From JANMZR01 sp031383555 (GTDB lineage: Bacteria; Bacteroidota; Bacteroidia; Cytophagales; Spirosomataceae): a stretch of 21,189 nucleotides of DNA. The notes under the pieces are model-generated. The model worked only from the letters and a program-made list of their open reading frames with translations. It was not told the origin of the DNA and did not search any database. How positions within the stretch are numbered: position 1 is the stretch's first letter; every line of letters begins with the position of its first letter. Position numbers and translations under genes: made by a program. Positions 6,882 to 13,753 of the stretch are shown here, piece after piece. Location of the stretch: NCBI GenBank assembly GCA_031383555.1, contig JANMZR010000354.1, positions 1 to 21,189 of the forward strand, given 5' to 3'.

Positions 6882-7910
6882 CTACTCCACCCACCCATGC
6901 ATATTCCTTACCTGAATCATTTTTGCTAAAATATCATTCCAGGTTTGTTGGTTTTGCATTACCGAATTGGGGAACATACAGCCGTCCCAACAGATGTGTT
7001 TGAAGGCTTTGGTGAGGTTGCCAGCTTCGTCACGCAGCCAGTGGCCTGCATCGATTGGAATATTGAGCTTACCGTTGGGGTCGTTGGCTTGACAATGGCG
7101 GCCAGTTTTCTCATGTGAGCCTTCACCGTAAGCTGTGCCATCGTTTTGGGCCACATGGAAATCAAGCGTCCAAGGGCGAAGAGCTGCTGTTAATGTTTTT
7201 AGGCCAGCTGTAACTGCCTCACGATCAGCCAAATCTACTCCTTCTGGCAATATCCTGTTTTCAGGGCTGTTGTAGCCCATCATATACAAAAAGGTATGTG
7301 ACATATCAGCTTGGAAGCCGATATTTTTGCGGTCAACCATTTCAAGCGTGTCCAACATGGCTCGCCAGCTATGCATACCGCCCCAGCAGATTTCGCCCTC
7401 GGCAGCTAGTTTTTCATTGAAATCGGCAGCTACATCGCAAGCCTCACGGAAGGTTTGCGCTATCAATTTGGTGTTTCCAGCAGGGTCTTTTGCCCAGTCG
7501 GAAACGGATGAAGCGGAGTCGATACGTACAATTCCATGCGGGCGCACACCTAGCTCACGCAAACGCTGGCCAAAGGCACATGATTTGCGGACTTCTTCAA
7601 CAAAGGCTTTCCGCTGTTCGTCAGTACCCATAGCTGGGCCACCCCAGATGGGGGCGACCAATGAACCAACTTTAAGGTTAAGCTTTTGCAGTTTTTCGGC
7701 TAGTCTCTTTACGTCGTCATCAGTTATGGTATTCAAGTCTACATGCGGGCCGAAAAGGCCGAGGTCAACTCCATCAAATTTAACGCCATCAACCTCGGCG
7801 TTGGCTGTGAAATTGATCATCTCATCAAATGAAATAACTGGCTCTGAATCAGGGCCTTTGCCAACTATGCCTGGCCATGTTGCGTTGTGCAGTTTTGGGA
7901 AATTGTTCAT
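6882..7910 (-). CDS. TIM-barrel sugar phosphate isomerase/epimerase-like protein
   Basis: This 342-residue cytoplasmic protein belongs to the AP-endonuclease-2-like TIM-barrel superfamily, in a subfamily longer than the usual ~280 residues. Typical blocks are TANAEVDGVKFDGVDL (35-50), RPHGIVRIDSA (123-133), GEICWGGMHSWRAM (172-185), GFQADMSHTFLYMMGY (198-213), DFHVAQNDG (250-258) and HICWDGCMFPN (305-315). E173, D202 and H252 are likely metal ligands by position in the fold. I recognise the subfamily as one often annotated only as sugar phosphate isomerase/epimerase; its reaction is not known to me. It lies in the same direction as the cupin gene upstream, after a 113-base gap, and probably acts in the same pathway. 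The codon third positions look more GC-rich than in the flanking repeats, as in the other metabolic genes. Confidence 0.82.
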   Translation of the reverse strand: MNNFPKLHNATWPGIVGKGPDSEPVISFDEMINFTANAEVDGVKFDGVDLGLFGPHVDLNTITDDDVKRLAEKLQKLNLKVGSLVAPIWGGPAMGTDEQRKAFVEEVRKSCAFGQRLRELGVRPHGIVRIDSASSVSDWAKDPAGNTKLIAQTFREACDVAADFNEKLAAEGEICWGGMHSWRAMLDTLEMVDRKNIGFQADMSHTFLYMMGYNSPENRILPEGVDLADREAVTAGLKTLTAALRPWTLDFHVAQNDGTAYGEGSHEKTGRHCQANDPNGKLNIPIDAGHWLRDEAGNLTKAFKHICWDGCMFPNSVMQNQQTWNDILAKMIQVRNMHGWVE

Positions 7911-7916
7911 GTTTTC

Positions 7917-7950
7917 TATATTGTTGTATTGCTGAATTGTTATATTGTTG
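7917..7950. repeat. Short direct repeat in the isomerase leader
   Basis: TATATTGTTG occurs at 7917-7926 and again at 7941-7950 (24-base period), just upstream of the isomerase start. It may be chance in AT-rich DNA or a small operator. Confidence 0.25.
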
Positions 7951-8023
7951 AATTTTAAGTTTGCTATCCAGTGTTTCTACTACCTAACAACGCTTTGCCT
8001 AGTTGTTTATGTTACTCTTTGCC

Positions 8024-9232
8024 TCACAAAACTAAATCAGGATTCTTTGGACCAAAGTGTTTCAATATCACAATTGGATCATGTTTCGAAGGATTTGAGA
8101 TGACAACACCTTCTTTTGCTGCTTTTTCTGTTATGAAAAATTCGTCGTTTGTCAACTGACCATAACGAATAAGTGATGGTGTTTCAATATCCCAAACGCC
8201 CATTTTACCATGGCCTTGCAATACGATACAACCATAAGCTGCTGAATCTTTGATGGTTACGGTGGCCCCTGGCAATATTGTTAATTCTTTAGCGCTATAA
8301 GCTTCATTTTTATAGCAAATCCATTTGTCAATATAGCCAGCGGCCTCCATTTCGGCTATTGGCTTTACTGGTTTTGGTAACATAAAATACTTTTGCACAA
8401 AATGGGGGTCTGTATTGAGTTCCCAATCGATTACAGAAACTAGCTCGTCATAATCACCTATTTTATCTTTAGGTGTGCCGTTCCATAGTAATTCTTCAGG
8501 TACAATCGCCTCATTTACAAGGCTTTGGTACATGGCAAAAATATCTGAGGCTTTTTGAGGCTCGTAGGTACACATACTACCAGGTGCATGAAGCATTCCT
8601 GGTGGAACATCCCAACCTGTGCCTGGCTCTAATCGTTGTGCGGCAGAATAATTGGTGATTTTATTATCACCTTTTGTGAAATTCATCAAACATTCTTTGA
8701 TTTGGGCTTTTGTTGTACCAGGTGTAATTCCAAAAAAAGTATAGGGAAAATCGCCTCCATGGTTATTCAATTGTGGGGGGAAATAATAGGCTTCGGGCTT
8801 GCCCAATTGACCAACCAAAGCAGCTTTTTCGTCGTTATGATGAATATGGTGCGGCAGTGGCCCCATATTGTCAAAAAACTTTGAATACATGGGCCAGCTT
8901 TTGTATTCATTCCAAAGGCGGTCGCCAATAATTTCGGCGCCTAATTCTGAAATGGCTTCTTTTAAAATTACCTGTTGGATTTGCCCATTTTCTTCATAAA
9001 CTATTTGGCTAAGTCCTTCATTTTCACCTGTTAATGGTCCGTTTTTGGCTGGGGTTGTTGAGCTTAGCCACCGCTCATCAATACCACCACGCTCACCACC
9101 GAGCACATAATAGTCGTCAGGGTGGAGTTTGATACGTCGGCCGGGTACACAAAATGAGCGAGGCACCCAAGTTGGTGCTAATCTGAGAATTCCTTTGCCT
9201 TGTTGAAGGGCTTTTTGAGCGATTGTTGTCAT
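8024..9232 (-). CDS. Mannose-6-phosphate-isomerase-like cupin protein
   Basis: A 402-residue cytoplasmic protein with two cupin-type halves. PLPHHIHHNDE at 126-135 supplies a histidine cluster (H128, H129, H131, H132). E147 in GKPEAYYF recalls the KPE of type I phosphomannose isomerases. H215 in DVPPGMLHAPGSM corresponds to the PAGTPHA-type second histidine of that family. The C-terminal ~100 residues (TILPGATVTIKDS, VLQGHGKMGVW) form a second, more degraded cupin barrel. This suggests a metal-dependent aldose-ketose isomerase, although the sequence is far enough from classical ManA that the substrate could be a different sugar. The start ATG at 9232 lies just downstream of one palindromic repeat (9246-9293). 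It probably forms an operon with the isomerase downstream. Confidence 0.78.
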   Translation of the reverse strand: MTTIAQKALQQGKGILRLAPTWVPRSFCVPGRRIKLHPDDYYVLGGERGGIDERWLSSTTPAKNGPLTGENEGLSQIVYEENGQIQQVILKEAISELGAEIIGDRLWNEYKSWPMYSKFFDNMGPLPHHIHHNDEKAALVGQLGKPEAYYFPPQLNNHGGDFPYTFFGITPGTTKAQIKECLMNFTKGDNKITNYSAAQRLEPGTGWDVPPGMLHAPGSMCTYEPQKASDIFAMYQSLVNEAIVPEELLWNGTPKDKIGDYDELVSVIDWELNTDPHFVQKYFMLPKPVKPIAEMEAAGYIDKWICYKNEAYSAKELTILPGATVTIKDSAAYGCIVLQGHGKMGVWDIETPSLIRYGQLTNDEFFITEKAAKEGVVISNPSKHDPIVILKHFGPKNPDLVL

Positions 9233-9245
9233 AATATTTTTAATT

Positions 9246-9293
9246 CAATGGGTTGAAACCCATTGCTAGTATGCTGGCCATCCCTACGGGATT
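9246..9293 (+). repeat. REP-like element, copy A
   Basis: Hairpin 1 is a perfect 9-bp palindrome (CAATGGGTT...AACCCATTG) with a 2-base loop. It is followed by CTAGTATGCTGGCC and hairpin 2, ATCCC-TAC-GGGAT. The outer pair of hairpin 2 is A-T here but G-C in the other copies, so pairing is conserved while sequence changes. Confidence 0.85.
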
Positions 9294-9390
9294 TTGACAT
9301 TTGATTTATTTTTTAATAATTTTTTTTTTTGTAAATATAATTGTTTTTTTAAGTCAATATTTAAAGTTCAAAATATTTAGTTGCTCAATT

Positions 9391-10413
9391 TTAATTATGG
9401 TTTGTAATTATTTCAAGCCTTAAATCATATTCTTTTTTTTCATTTGGTTTTAAGAAAATTAAGCTACCATCTTCTCGTGCTGAAGCCTGTCCAATTGGAG
9501 GGTGAGTGCCTGGCTCAATACCAGTAACATATTCATTTTCACCAAAATGTTGCCAGTTGGTAAGCCAAGGAAGTTGTGTTTTTGGGTAAGTCATTTTTAG
9601 GCCAAGGCCTAATTCTTTATTGAAAATTCCAGCATCAACTATTCCATTATTATCCGTATCACAATCAATAAAAGCAACTTCTTCACCTGGTCCAGCATGT
9701 TCAGGAAGCACATCTGGTAATATTTTACCATTATTATTTTCAAAAAGTTGGGTATTTACATTTCCTCTGGTTTTGGTAATTTTGCCATTCCAAAATATTT
9801 CTGAGCCTTTATCAGCCAATGGCCAACCAAAATTAAAGTGATATAAAAGCATATGTGGTATTGTAGCATTTCCTACATTATCAACCTCATCATGAATATG
9901 TATTTTGGCCTCACCTAATTTTCCTGAAATAGTTCGTTTTAAATAATAGCTAGGGCCGAAAATTTTCACTTGTTTTATTAACCCAGTTATACTAAATTCT
10001 AAAATGCCAGCATGAATATCCGGCTGTATTATCGAAATAATTTCTGCAGGAGTATTGCTAATTAAGCCATGAATTCCTCTTTCCCCAAATTCATCGGTTT
10101 CTGGTCCACCAACATGATCGAGACCACAAGTAGTTAAAAGGCCACCTCCAAAGGTTCGGAGCCAGTCTAATCCTTTGCCTGAAAACGGTTGTGGTTGGCT
10201 TACACCTAATGCTGAAATCCAAGCTAAACTATGCTCATTATAAAAGGCTTCTGCTATGTCCATCGCTCTATCAATCAGTACTTTATAGCGTAAGCCCGTA
10301 CCAGTATTTATCCATGCAATGCGTGTGCCTTTGCCCAAGCCATTATCTAAAATGGAGGTTTCTATTCCTCCTAGTTGGTGGTGGTTGGATATTTTATTTT
10401 TGTAATTTAACAT
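9391..10413 (-). CDS. DUF4432 family, aldose 1-epimerase-like protein
   Basis: A 340-residue protein without signal peptide. It is recognised by GGGLLTTCGLDHVGGP (89-104), RGIHGLISNTPAE (112-124), LLYHFNFGWPL (189-199) and EPGTHPPIGQASARE (300-314), ending in a KPNEKKEYDLRLEI strand typical of the galactose-mutarotase-like superfamily. H115, H192 and E300 are the candidate general acid/base residues, by analogy with aldose 1-epimerases. Expected role: mutarotation or binding of a sugar in the cytoplasm, in the same pathway as the neighbouring isomerases. The ATG at 10413 is clear. The promoter side is occupied by a palindromic repeat (copy B), and a TAAATTTG box lies 20 bases before the start codon. 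Confidence 0.82.
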   Translation of the reverse strand: MLNYKNKISNHHQLGGIETSILDNGLGKGTRIAWINTGTGLRYKVLIDRAMDIAEAFYNEHSLAWISALGVSQPQPFSGKGLDWLRTFGGGLLTTCGLDHVGGPETDEFGERGIHGLISNTPAEIISIIQPDIHAGILEFSITGLIKQVKIFGPSYYLKRTISGKLGEAKIHIHDEVDNVGNATIPHMLLYHFNFGWPLADKGSEIFWNGKITKTRGNVNTQLFENNNGKILPDVLPEHAGPGEEVAFIDCDTDNNGIVDAGIFNKELGLGLKMTYPKTQLPWLTNWQHFGENEYVTGIEPGTHPPIGQASAREDGSLIFLKPNEKKEYDLRLEIITNHN

Positions 10414-10432
10414 AAGTTGGTTTTGCTATCGA

Positions 10433-10440
10433 CAAATTTA
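10433..10440 (-). promoter_or_regulatory. Possible -7 promoter box for the DUF4432 gene
   Basis: On the - strand this reads TAAATTTG, a match to TAnnTTTG, 20 bases before the ATG at 10413. Its upstream edge touches repeat copy B, so any -33 element would lie inside the repeat. No TTG is seen there at the usual spacing. Confidence 0.35.
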
Positions 10441-10487
10441 ATGGGTTAAAACCCATTGTTAGAATGCTGGTCGTCCCTCTGGGACTT
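10439..10487 (+). repeat. REP-like element, copy B
   Basis: Hairpin 1 is AATGGGTT / AACCCATT (10440-10457) and hairpin 2 is GTCCC-TCT-GGGAC (10473-10485). The element ends exactly where the stop codon of the transposase gene begins (10488). Confidence 0.85.
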
Positions 10488-10949
10488 TTAAATCAAATCT
10501 TCAAATAAATATTTTTCATCATATTCTATTTCAAATTTATTTAACATTTCTAAATATTCACTTTTAAATGTTTGATTTTTATGGTGCTCAACCTGATTTT
10601 GAATGTATTTGTAAACGGCATCAACATTTGATTGGCTATATGAAAATGCTCCATAACCCGATTGCCATTCAAATCTTGATGTTATAATTTTACTGTCATT
10701 AACCCATTTTGACGACCTTGCTTTTACAACCTGCATTAAATCTGCAACAGAAATTATTGGCTTCAACCCAATTAAGCAATGTACATGATCTTCAACACCA
10801 TTGACAATCATTGATTTACAACCGCACTCCGTTACTAATTGTCCAATATTAGTATGCATTTCATCCTTCCAACTTTTATCAATTATTGCATTTCTATACT
10901 TTACAGCAAAAACAGCTTGGATATACATTTGGGTGTATGAATTTGCCAT
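10488..10949 (-). CDS. IS200-like Y1 (HUH) transposase, probable RAYT
   Basis: A 153-residue single-domain transposase of the IS200/IS605 (Y1) superfamily. The HUH metal-binding motif is H55-V56-H57 (VEDHVHCLIGL) and the catalytic tyrosine is expected at Y115 in VYKYIQNQVEHHK. FEWQSGYGAFSYSQS (93-107) is a conserved core of this subfamily. Size, motifs and C-terminus (FEIEYDEKYLF) are complete, so it is probably functional. No TnpB or other cargo gene is present. Four copies of a two-hairpin repeat surround it (9246, 10439, 11060, 11169), one touching its stop codon. This is the arrangement of REP-associated tyrosine transposases, which are thought to spread or maintain such repeats. It lies between two sugar genes on the same strand and is likely an intruder there. 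Confidence 0.9.
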   Translation of the reverse strand: MANSYTQMYIQAVFAVKYRNAIIDKSWKDEMHTNIGQLVTECGCKSMIVNGVEDHVHCLIGLKPIISVADLMQVVKARSSKWVNDSKIITSRFEWQSGYGAFSYSQSNVDAVYKYIQNQVEHHKNQTFKSEYLEMLNKFEIEYDEKYLFEDLI

Positions 10950-11059
10950 TTTTTAGATTTTTACAATACTTTATATTTTTATAAATTTTGGAATAAAAAT
11001 TAGAATTACTTTTAAAATGCTTTACAAAAAAGAGCATCTGAGGTCATTCGAGCTTTTTG

Positions 11060-11106
11060 CAACGGACTAAAGTCCATTGTTAGAACGCTGGCCGTCCCTA
11101 TGGGAC
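11060..11106 (+). repeat. REP-like element, copy C
   Basis: Hairpin 1 reads CAACGGACT-AA-AGTCCATTG, where GGACT/AGTCC replaces GGGTT/AACCC of the other copies with both arms changed together. Hairpin 2 is GTCCC-TAT-GGGAC. The middle TTAGAACGCTGGCC is conserved. Confidence 0.85.
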
Positions 11107-11168
11107 TAATAACAAATAAACGCTTGCCAATTTTCTATTATTTGATGGTTTTTTTTAAACTAATATCC

Positions 11169-11217
11169 AAGTCCCAGAGGGACGGCCAGCGTTCTAACGA
11201 TGGGTTTCAACCCATTG
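11169..11217 (-). repeat. REP-like element, copy D (inverted)
   Basis: This is the reverse-orientation copy: GTCCC-AGA-GGGAC at 11171-11183, then GGCCAGCGTTCTAAC, then the CGATGGGTT...AACCCATTG hairpin to 11217. With copy C it forms a convergent pair like a BIME. Confidence 0.85.
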
Positions 11218-11255
11218 TTTTTGTCTGTGTTCTCCGTGCTTACTTGCGACCAATT

Positions 11256-12029
11256 TTACTTCAACTCTTTAATCCTTATATTCCGATACTCTACCCGCAT
11301 TGGTGGGCCTACATGTACTTGCACGCCTATGAGCCCTTCTGATTTACCGTTAATAAGGTCAGCATCAGTAACATCGGCCATTAAGATACCGTTTACAAAA
11401 TGTTGTAATCTATTGCCTTTGGCCACTATTTTAACCGTATTCCAATCTTCAGATTTTATTTTTGATTTTAAAGAATCCAGATTACCCAATACGCCCAAAG
11501 TATCCACAGGCTGCCAAGCATTTCGCTTCTGAAATCGCTTTAAATCATTGGCTAAAGTTGGGTCTGTTTGCTCTTTGATTTTCGTAATTTGTCCACGATA
11601 AGCCAAAGTTGTGCGACCTCTTTCTTCGTAGTTCTGCCCTGTATATCGGTTGGCTCCGTCAATATCGGCTTGGTAACCTTTCAGGGCAAAAGGTAGGTCA
11701 GGCAGCAGTTCAACACTTCGATAATTGATACCAGAGTTCCCAGCCTTTGAGATTTTTACATCTGCAATTAATTCGAAATTTTTGGGGGTGCCACCACGCC
11801 AAATAATAAATGTATTGCGTTTTAATATAGTTTCTGGGGTAATTTCTCCAACAAGATTACCATTCTCAACTTTCCAATAAACAGGGTCACCTTCCCAGCC
11901 AGCGAGGGTTTTTCCATCAATAATTTGCTTAAATCCTTTTTCTGATTGTGAGCCTTGCTTTTGGCAACTTACTGAAATAAAAATGCTTAAGCCCAAAAGG
12001 CAAAGACAATACTTTTTAAAATTTATCAT
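11256..12029 (-). CDS. DUF1080 (3-keto-disaccharide hydrolase family) lipoprotein
   Basis: A 257-residue protein from the ATG at 12029; a TTG nine codons earlier is less likely. Residues 1-21 are a signal peptide and C22 in SVSC is the probable lipidation site, so it should be anchored in the envelope. The mature part is one jelly-roll domain of PF06439. It begins FKQIIDGKTLAGWEGDPVYW (33-52), with ENGNLVGEI (55-63) and NSGINYRSVE (98-107), and ends VHVGPPMRVEYRNIRIKEL. Members of this family have been shown to cleave 3-keto-glycosides. Together with the Gfo/Idh oxidoreductase and TIM barrels nearby, this suggests oxidation-assisted glycoside breakdown. The lipobox is imperfect (Ser at -3), which Bacteroidota tolerate. 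The FG-GAP gene lies upstream on the same strand after 333 bases, so a shared promoter is uncertain. Confidence 0.85.
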   Translation of the reverse strand: MINFKKYCLCLLGLSIFISVSCQKQGSQSEKGFKQIIDGKTLAGWEGDPVYWKVENGNLVGEITPETILKRNTFIIWRGGTPKNFELIADVKISKAGNSGINYRSVELLPDLPFALKGYQADIDGANRYTGQNYEERGRTTLAYRGQITKIKEQTDPTLANDLKRFQKRNAWQPVDTLGVLGNLDSLKSKIKSEDWNTVKIVAKGNRLQHFVNGILMADVTDADLINGKSEGLIGVQVHVGPPMRVEYRNIRIKELK

Positions 12030-12077
12030 TTTTTTATTTTTAAATTTTAGAGGCAAATTCGCCTAATTTGTACTAAA

Positions 12078-12110
12078 TAATCCATTCCTAATCCATTCCT
12101 AATCCATTGT
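12078..12110. repeat. Three tandem 11-bp units
   Basis: TAATCCATTCC occurs twice exactly (12078-12088, 12089-12099) and a third time with changed last bases (12100-12110). The 11-base period is one turn of the helix, which would suit repeated protein binding about 50-80 bases before the DUF1080 start codon. Confidence 0.7.
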
Positions 12111-12210
12111 AAACTATGTTTATTTTGTTTATTTTGACTATAATAGGTAGAATTTTAGCTTATTATCAATTACTTTTTAAAATTAAAAAATAATTTTTCT
12201 TTTAGATTTA

Positions 12211-12272
12211 TTGCGATAAATCCCTGCTGAACAGGGTTCTACTGATCTAATTTAAGTAGGGGCGAATCGCAA
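12211..12272. repeat. Nested inverted-repeat element
   Basis: An outer TTGCGAT (12211-12217) pairs with ATCGCAA (12266-12272). Inside lies CCCTG-CTGAA-CAGGG (12222-12236). The right part, GTAGGGGCGAATCGCAACTC, looks like half of a decayed larger palindrome. It resembles the other REP-like elements in style but not in sequence. Confidence 0.5.
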
Positions 12273-12362
12273 CTCGTACTAAAAAGTAAAATACAATCTT
12301 GATAATTAAATGTAACTGATAAAAAAAATGTGGCTTAAAATTAAACCAACTTAGTTTACAGT

Positions 12363-13547
12363 TTATTTAATTTGTTCGAAATAAAAGACACCTTTTTTGT
12401 TTGAAACTACAACATCCAATTTCTTATCTTTATTCATATCTATCACCACATTATGCAATCCGGCACCAGAATTATTGTCAATTGTATGTGGAAACCATTG
12501 AGGCGTTTTGCCTGGTATATATTCAAACCAAACCAAAAGTGATGGGTCCAAATCGCCAGGGTCACCTGAATTATGGGCCAAAAAGCGTTTACCCGATACT
12601 AAATCCTTGTTACCATCGCCATTGATATCGACCAAAGTAAGGTTGTGTGACTGTGAAAATATTTTGGAGAATTCATGATGAGTGAAGTTTCCCGCATTAT
12701 TCTCGTGCCACCAAAAACCATATTTATGAGCAGATGAGCTGATCACATCTTGGTCGCCATCATCATCCAAATCCATCAAATACATTTGAGCACATTCTAG
12801 ACCGATATCTGTTTTGCGAAACGTCCAATTAGAAGTTTTTGGGTCTTTGGGGCTTTCCCACCAGCCCTCACGTACGACTATGTCTTTTTCACCATCCAAA
12901 TTCATATCGCCGAATCCTAGTCCATGGGTGTATCTGTGTGTCGACTGCAAACTATCATTACTAATAATATAAGTTTGCCAAAGTGTATCCTTTTTGGAAG
13001 TTGGTGCAGAAAGCCAAACTACTTTTTTACTTTTTGAATCTGCAAATATCATGTCTTTTCTGCCATCACCATCTACATCTTCAAAAAGTGGTGATTCGTT
13101 ACCAACAGAAGGATAAACTTCATGCTTTCCCCAAAAACCAGGCTTATTTTTATTATTTTCATACCAATGAGCTGGCTCACCTGGCATGCCTACTTTTATT
13201 AGGTCCTCCCAGCCGTCCTGATTTACATCCAAATTGAAATTTAAAAACGAATCACTATAACCCTGGTTCGGTTTAATTCTTTCTAAAATTGCTCCTTTTG
13301 GCCCAAAATTGATACTTTTTGCAAATTGATGCGGTAACCAACTGGGTGCCTCATACCAAAAAGAGCCTGCTATTACATCCAATTTGCCATCTTTATTTAC
13401 ATCAGCCACAGCAACTCCTTCTGAAATAAATTCATTGGAAATTGCAGTCCTTTTGAACTTAACTTTTGTTGGCTTTTCAGGGGCGGCCTGGCCACAACCT
13501 ACCAATGCAATGCAGCTGAAATATAAGATTAATAGCGATTTTGACAT
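12363..13547 (-). CDS. FG-GAP/VCBS repeat lipoprotein, likely seven-bladed beta-propeller
   Basis: A 394-residue protein from the ATG at 13547; a GTG seven codons earlier is rejected because the signal peptide begins cleanly at the ATG. The lipobox LVGC places lipidation at C18. Seven calcium-binding-type motifs follow at fairly even spacing: DVNKDGKLD (49), DVNQDGWED (107), DVDGDGRKD (157), DMNLDGEKD (214), DLDDDGDQD (259), DINGDGNKD (307) and DMNKDKKLD (370). Seven units suggest a complete seven-bladed propeller. Such proteins are common in Bacteroidota sugar clusters next to DUF1080 genes. They may bind carbohydrate or carry enzyme activity, but the role is not known. The last motif has lost one loop residue (DKKLD without Gly). 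It is divergent from the tail-fibre-like gene at 13754, with a 206-base shared promoter region. Confidence 0.85.
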   Translation of the reverse strand: MSKSLLILYFSCIALVGCGQAAPEKPTKVKFKRTAISNEFISEGVAVADVNKDGKLDVIAGSFWYEAPSWLPHQFAKSINFGPKGAILERIKPNQGYSDSFLNFNLDVNQDGWEDLIKVGMPGEPAHWYENNKNKPGFWGKHEVYPSVGNESPLFEDVDGDGRKDMIFADSKSKKVVWLSAPTSKKDTLWQTYIISNDSLQSTHRYTHGLGFGDMNLDGEKDIVVREGWWESPKDPKTSNWTFRKTDIGLECAQMYLMDLDDDGDQDVISSSAHKYGFWWHENNAGNFTHHEFSKIFSQSHNLTLVDINGDGNKDLVSGKRFLAHNSGDPGDLDPSLLVWFEYIPGKTPQWFPHTIDNNSGAGLHNVVIDMNKDKKLDVVVSNKKGVFYFEQIK

Positions 13548-13753
13548 AATTTGATTAGTAAATATCACCTGTTTAGGATTATTTTAGATTTTTTTGATAA
13601 AGTAAATAAGATTTTTGCAAAAAACTATCTTTTTGAATGATGTACAGCATTTTTTATTTGGTAATTAAAATCTTAATAAATATGGTTAAATTTATTTATT
13701 AATAATTTGAACTTATATGTATTTGAAAATTAATCAATTTAAACAAAAATATC

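Larger units (their letters stand above)
10950..11255. other. Intergenic region holding the transposase upstream side and an inverted pair of repeats
   Basis: Bases 10950-11059 are AT-rich, with no gene seen. Copies C and D of the palindromic repeat follow in opposite orientations, separated by about 60 AT-rich bases. The short + strand frames across this stretch are translations of the repeats and are not supported as genes. Confidence 0.6.
12030..12362. other. Intergenic region with a tandem repeat and a structured element
   Basis: No gene is supported. It holds three tandem 11-base units (12078-12110) and a nested inverted-repeat element (12211-12272); the rest is AT-rich. It is the leader region of the DUF1080 gene. 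Confidence 0.5.

Noticed and set aside
6850..6894. GTG-initiated extension of the BrnA-like antitoxin
   Set aside because: It overlaps the isomerase stop and encodes residues not expected in the family; the ATG at 6849 is better.
7327..7935. Long + strand open frame opposite the TIM-barrel isomerase
   Set aside because: It mirrors the codon pattern of the real gene on the - strand and is serine/proline-rich with no recognisable domain.
9246..11217. Repeats considered as a CRISPR array
   Set aside because: The copies are irregularly spaced by 60 to over 1000 bases, occur in both orientations, contain two hairpins each and flank a Y1 transposase; no cas gene is present.
12030..12056. TTG-initiated extension of the DUF1080 protein
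   Set aside because: The signal peptide starts properly at the ATG at 12029; the extra nine residues would spoil its N-region.
13548..13568. GTG-initiated extension of the FG-GAP lipoprotein
   Set aside because: The ATG at 13547 gives a standard lipoprotein signal peptide with the LVGC lipobox.
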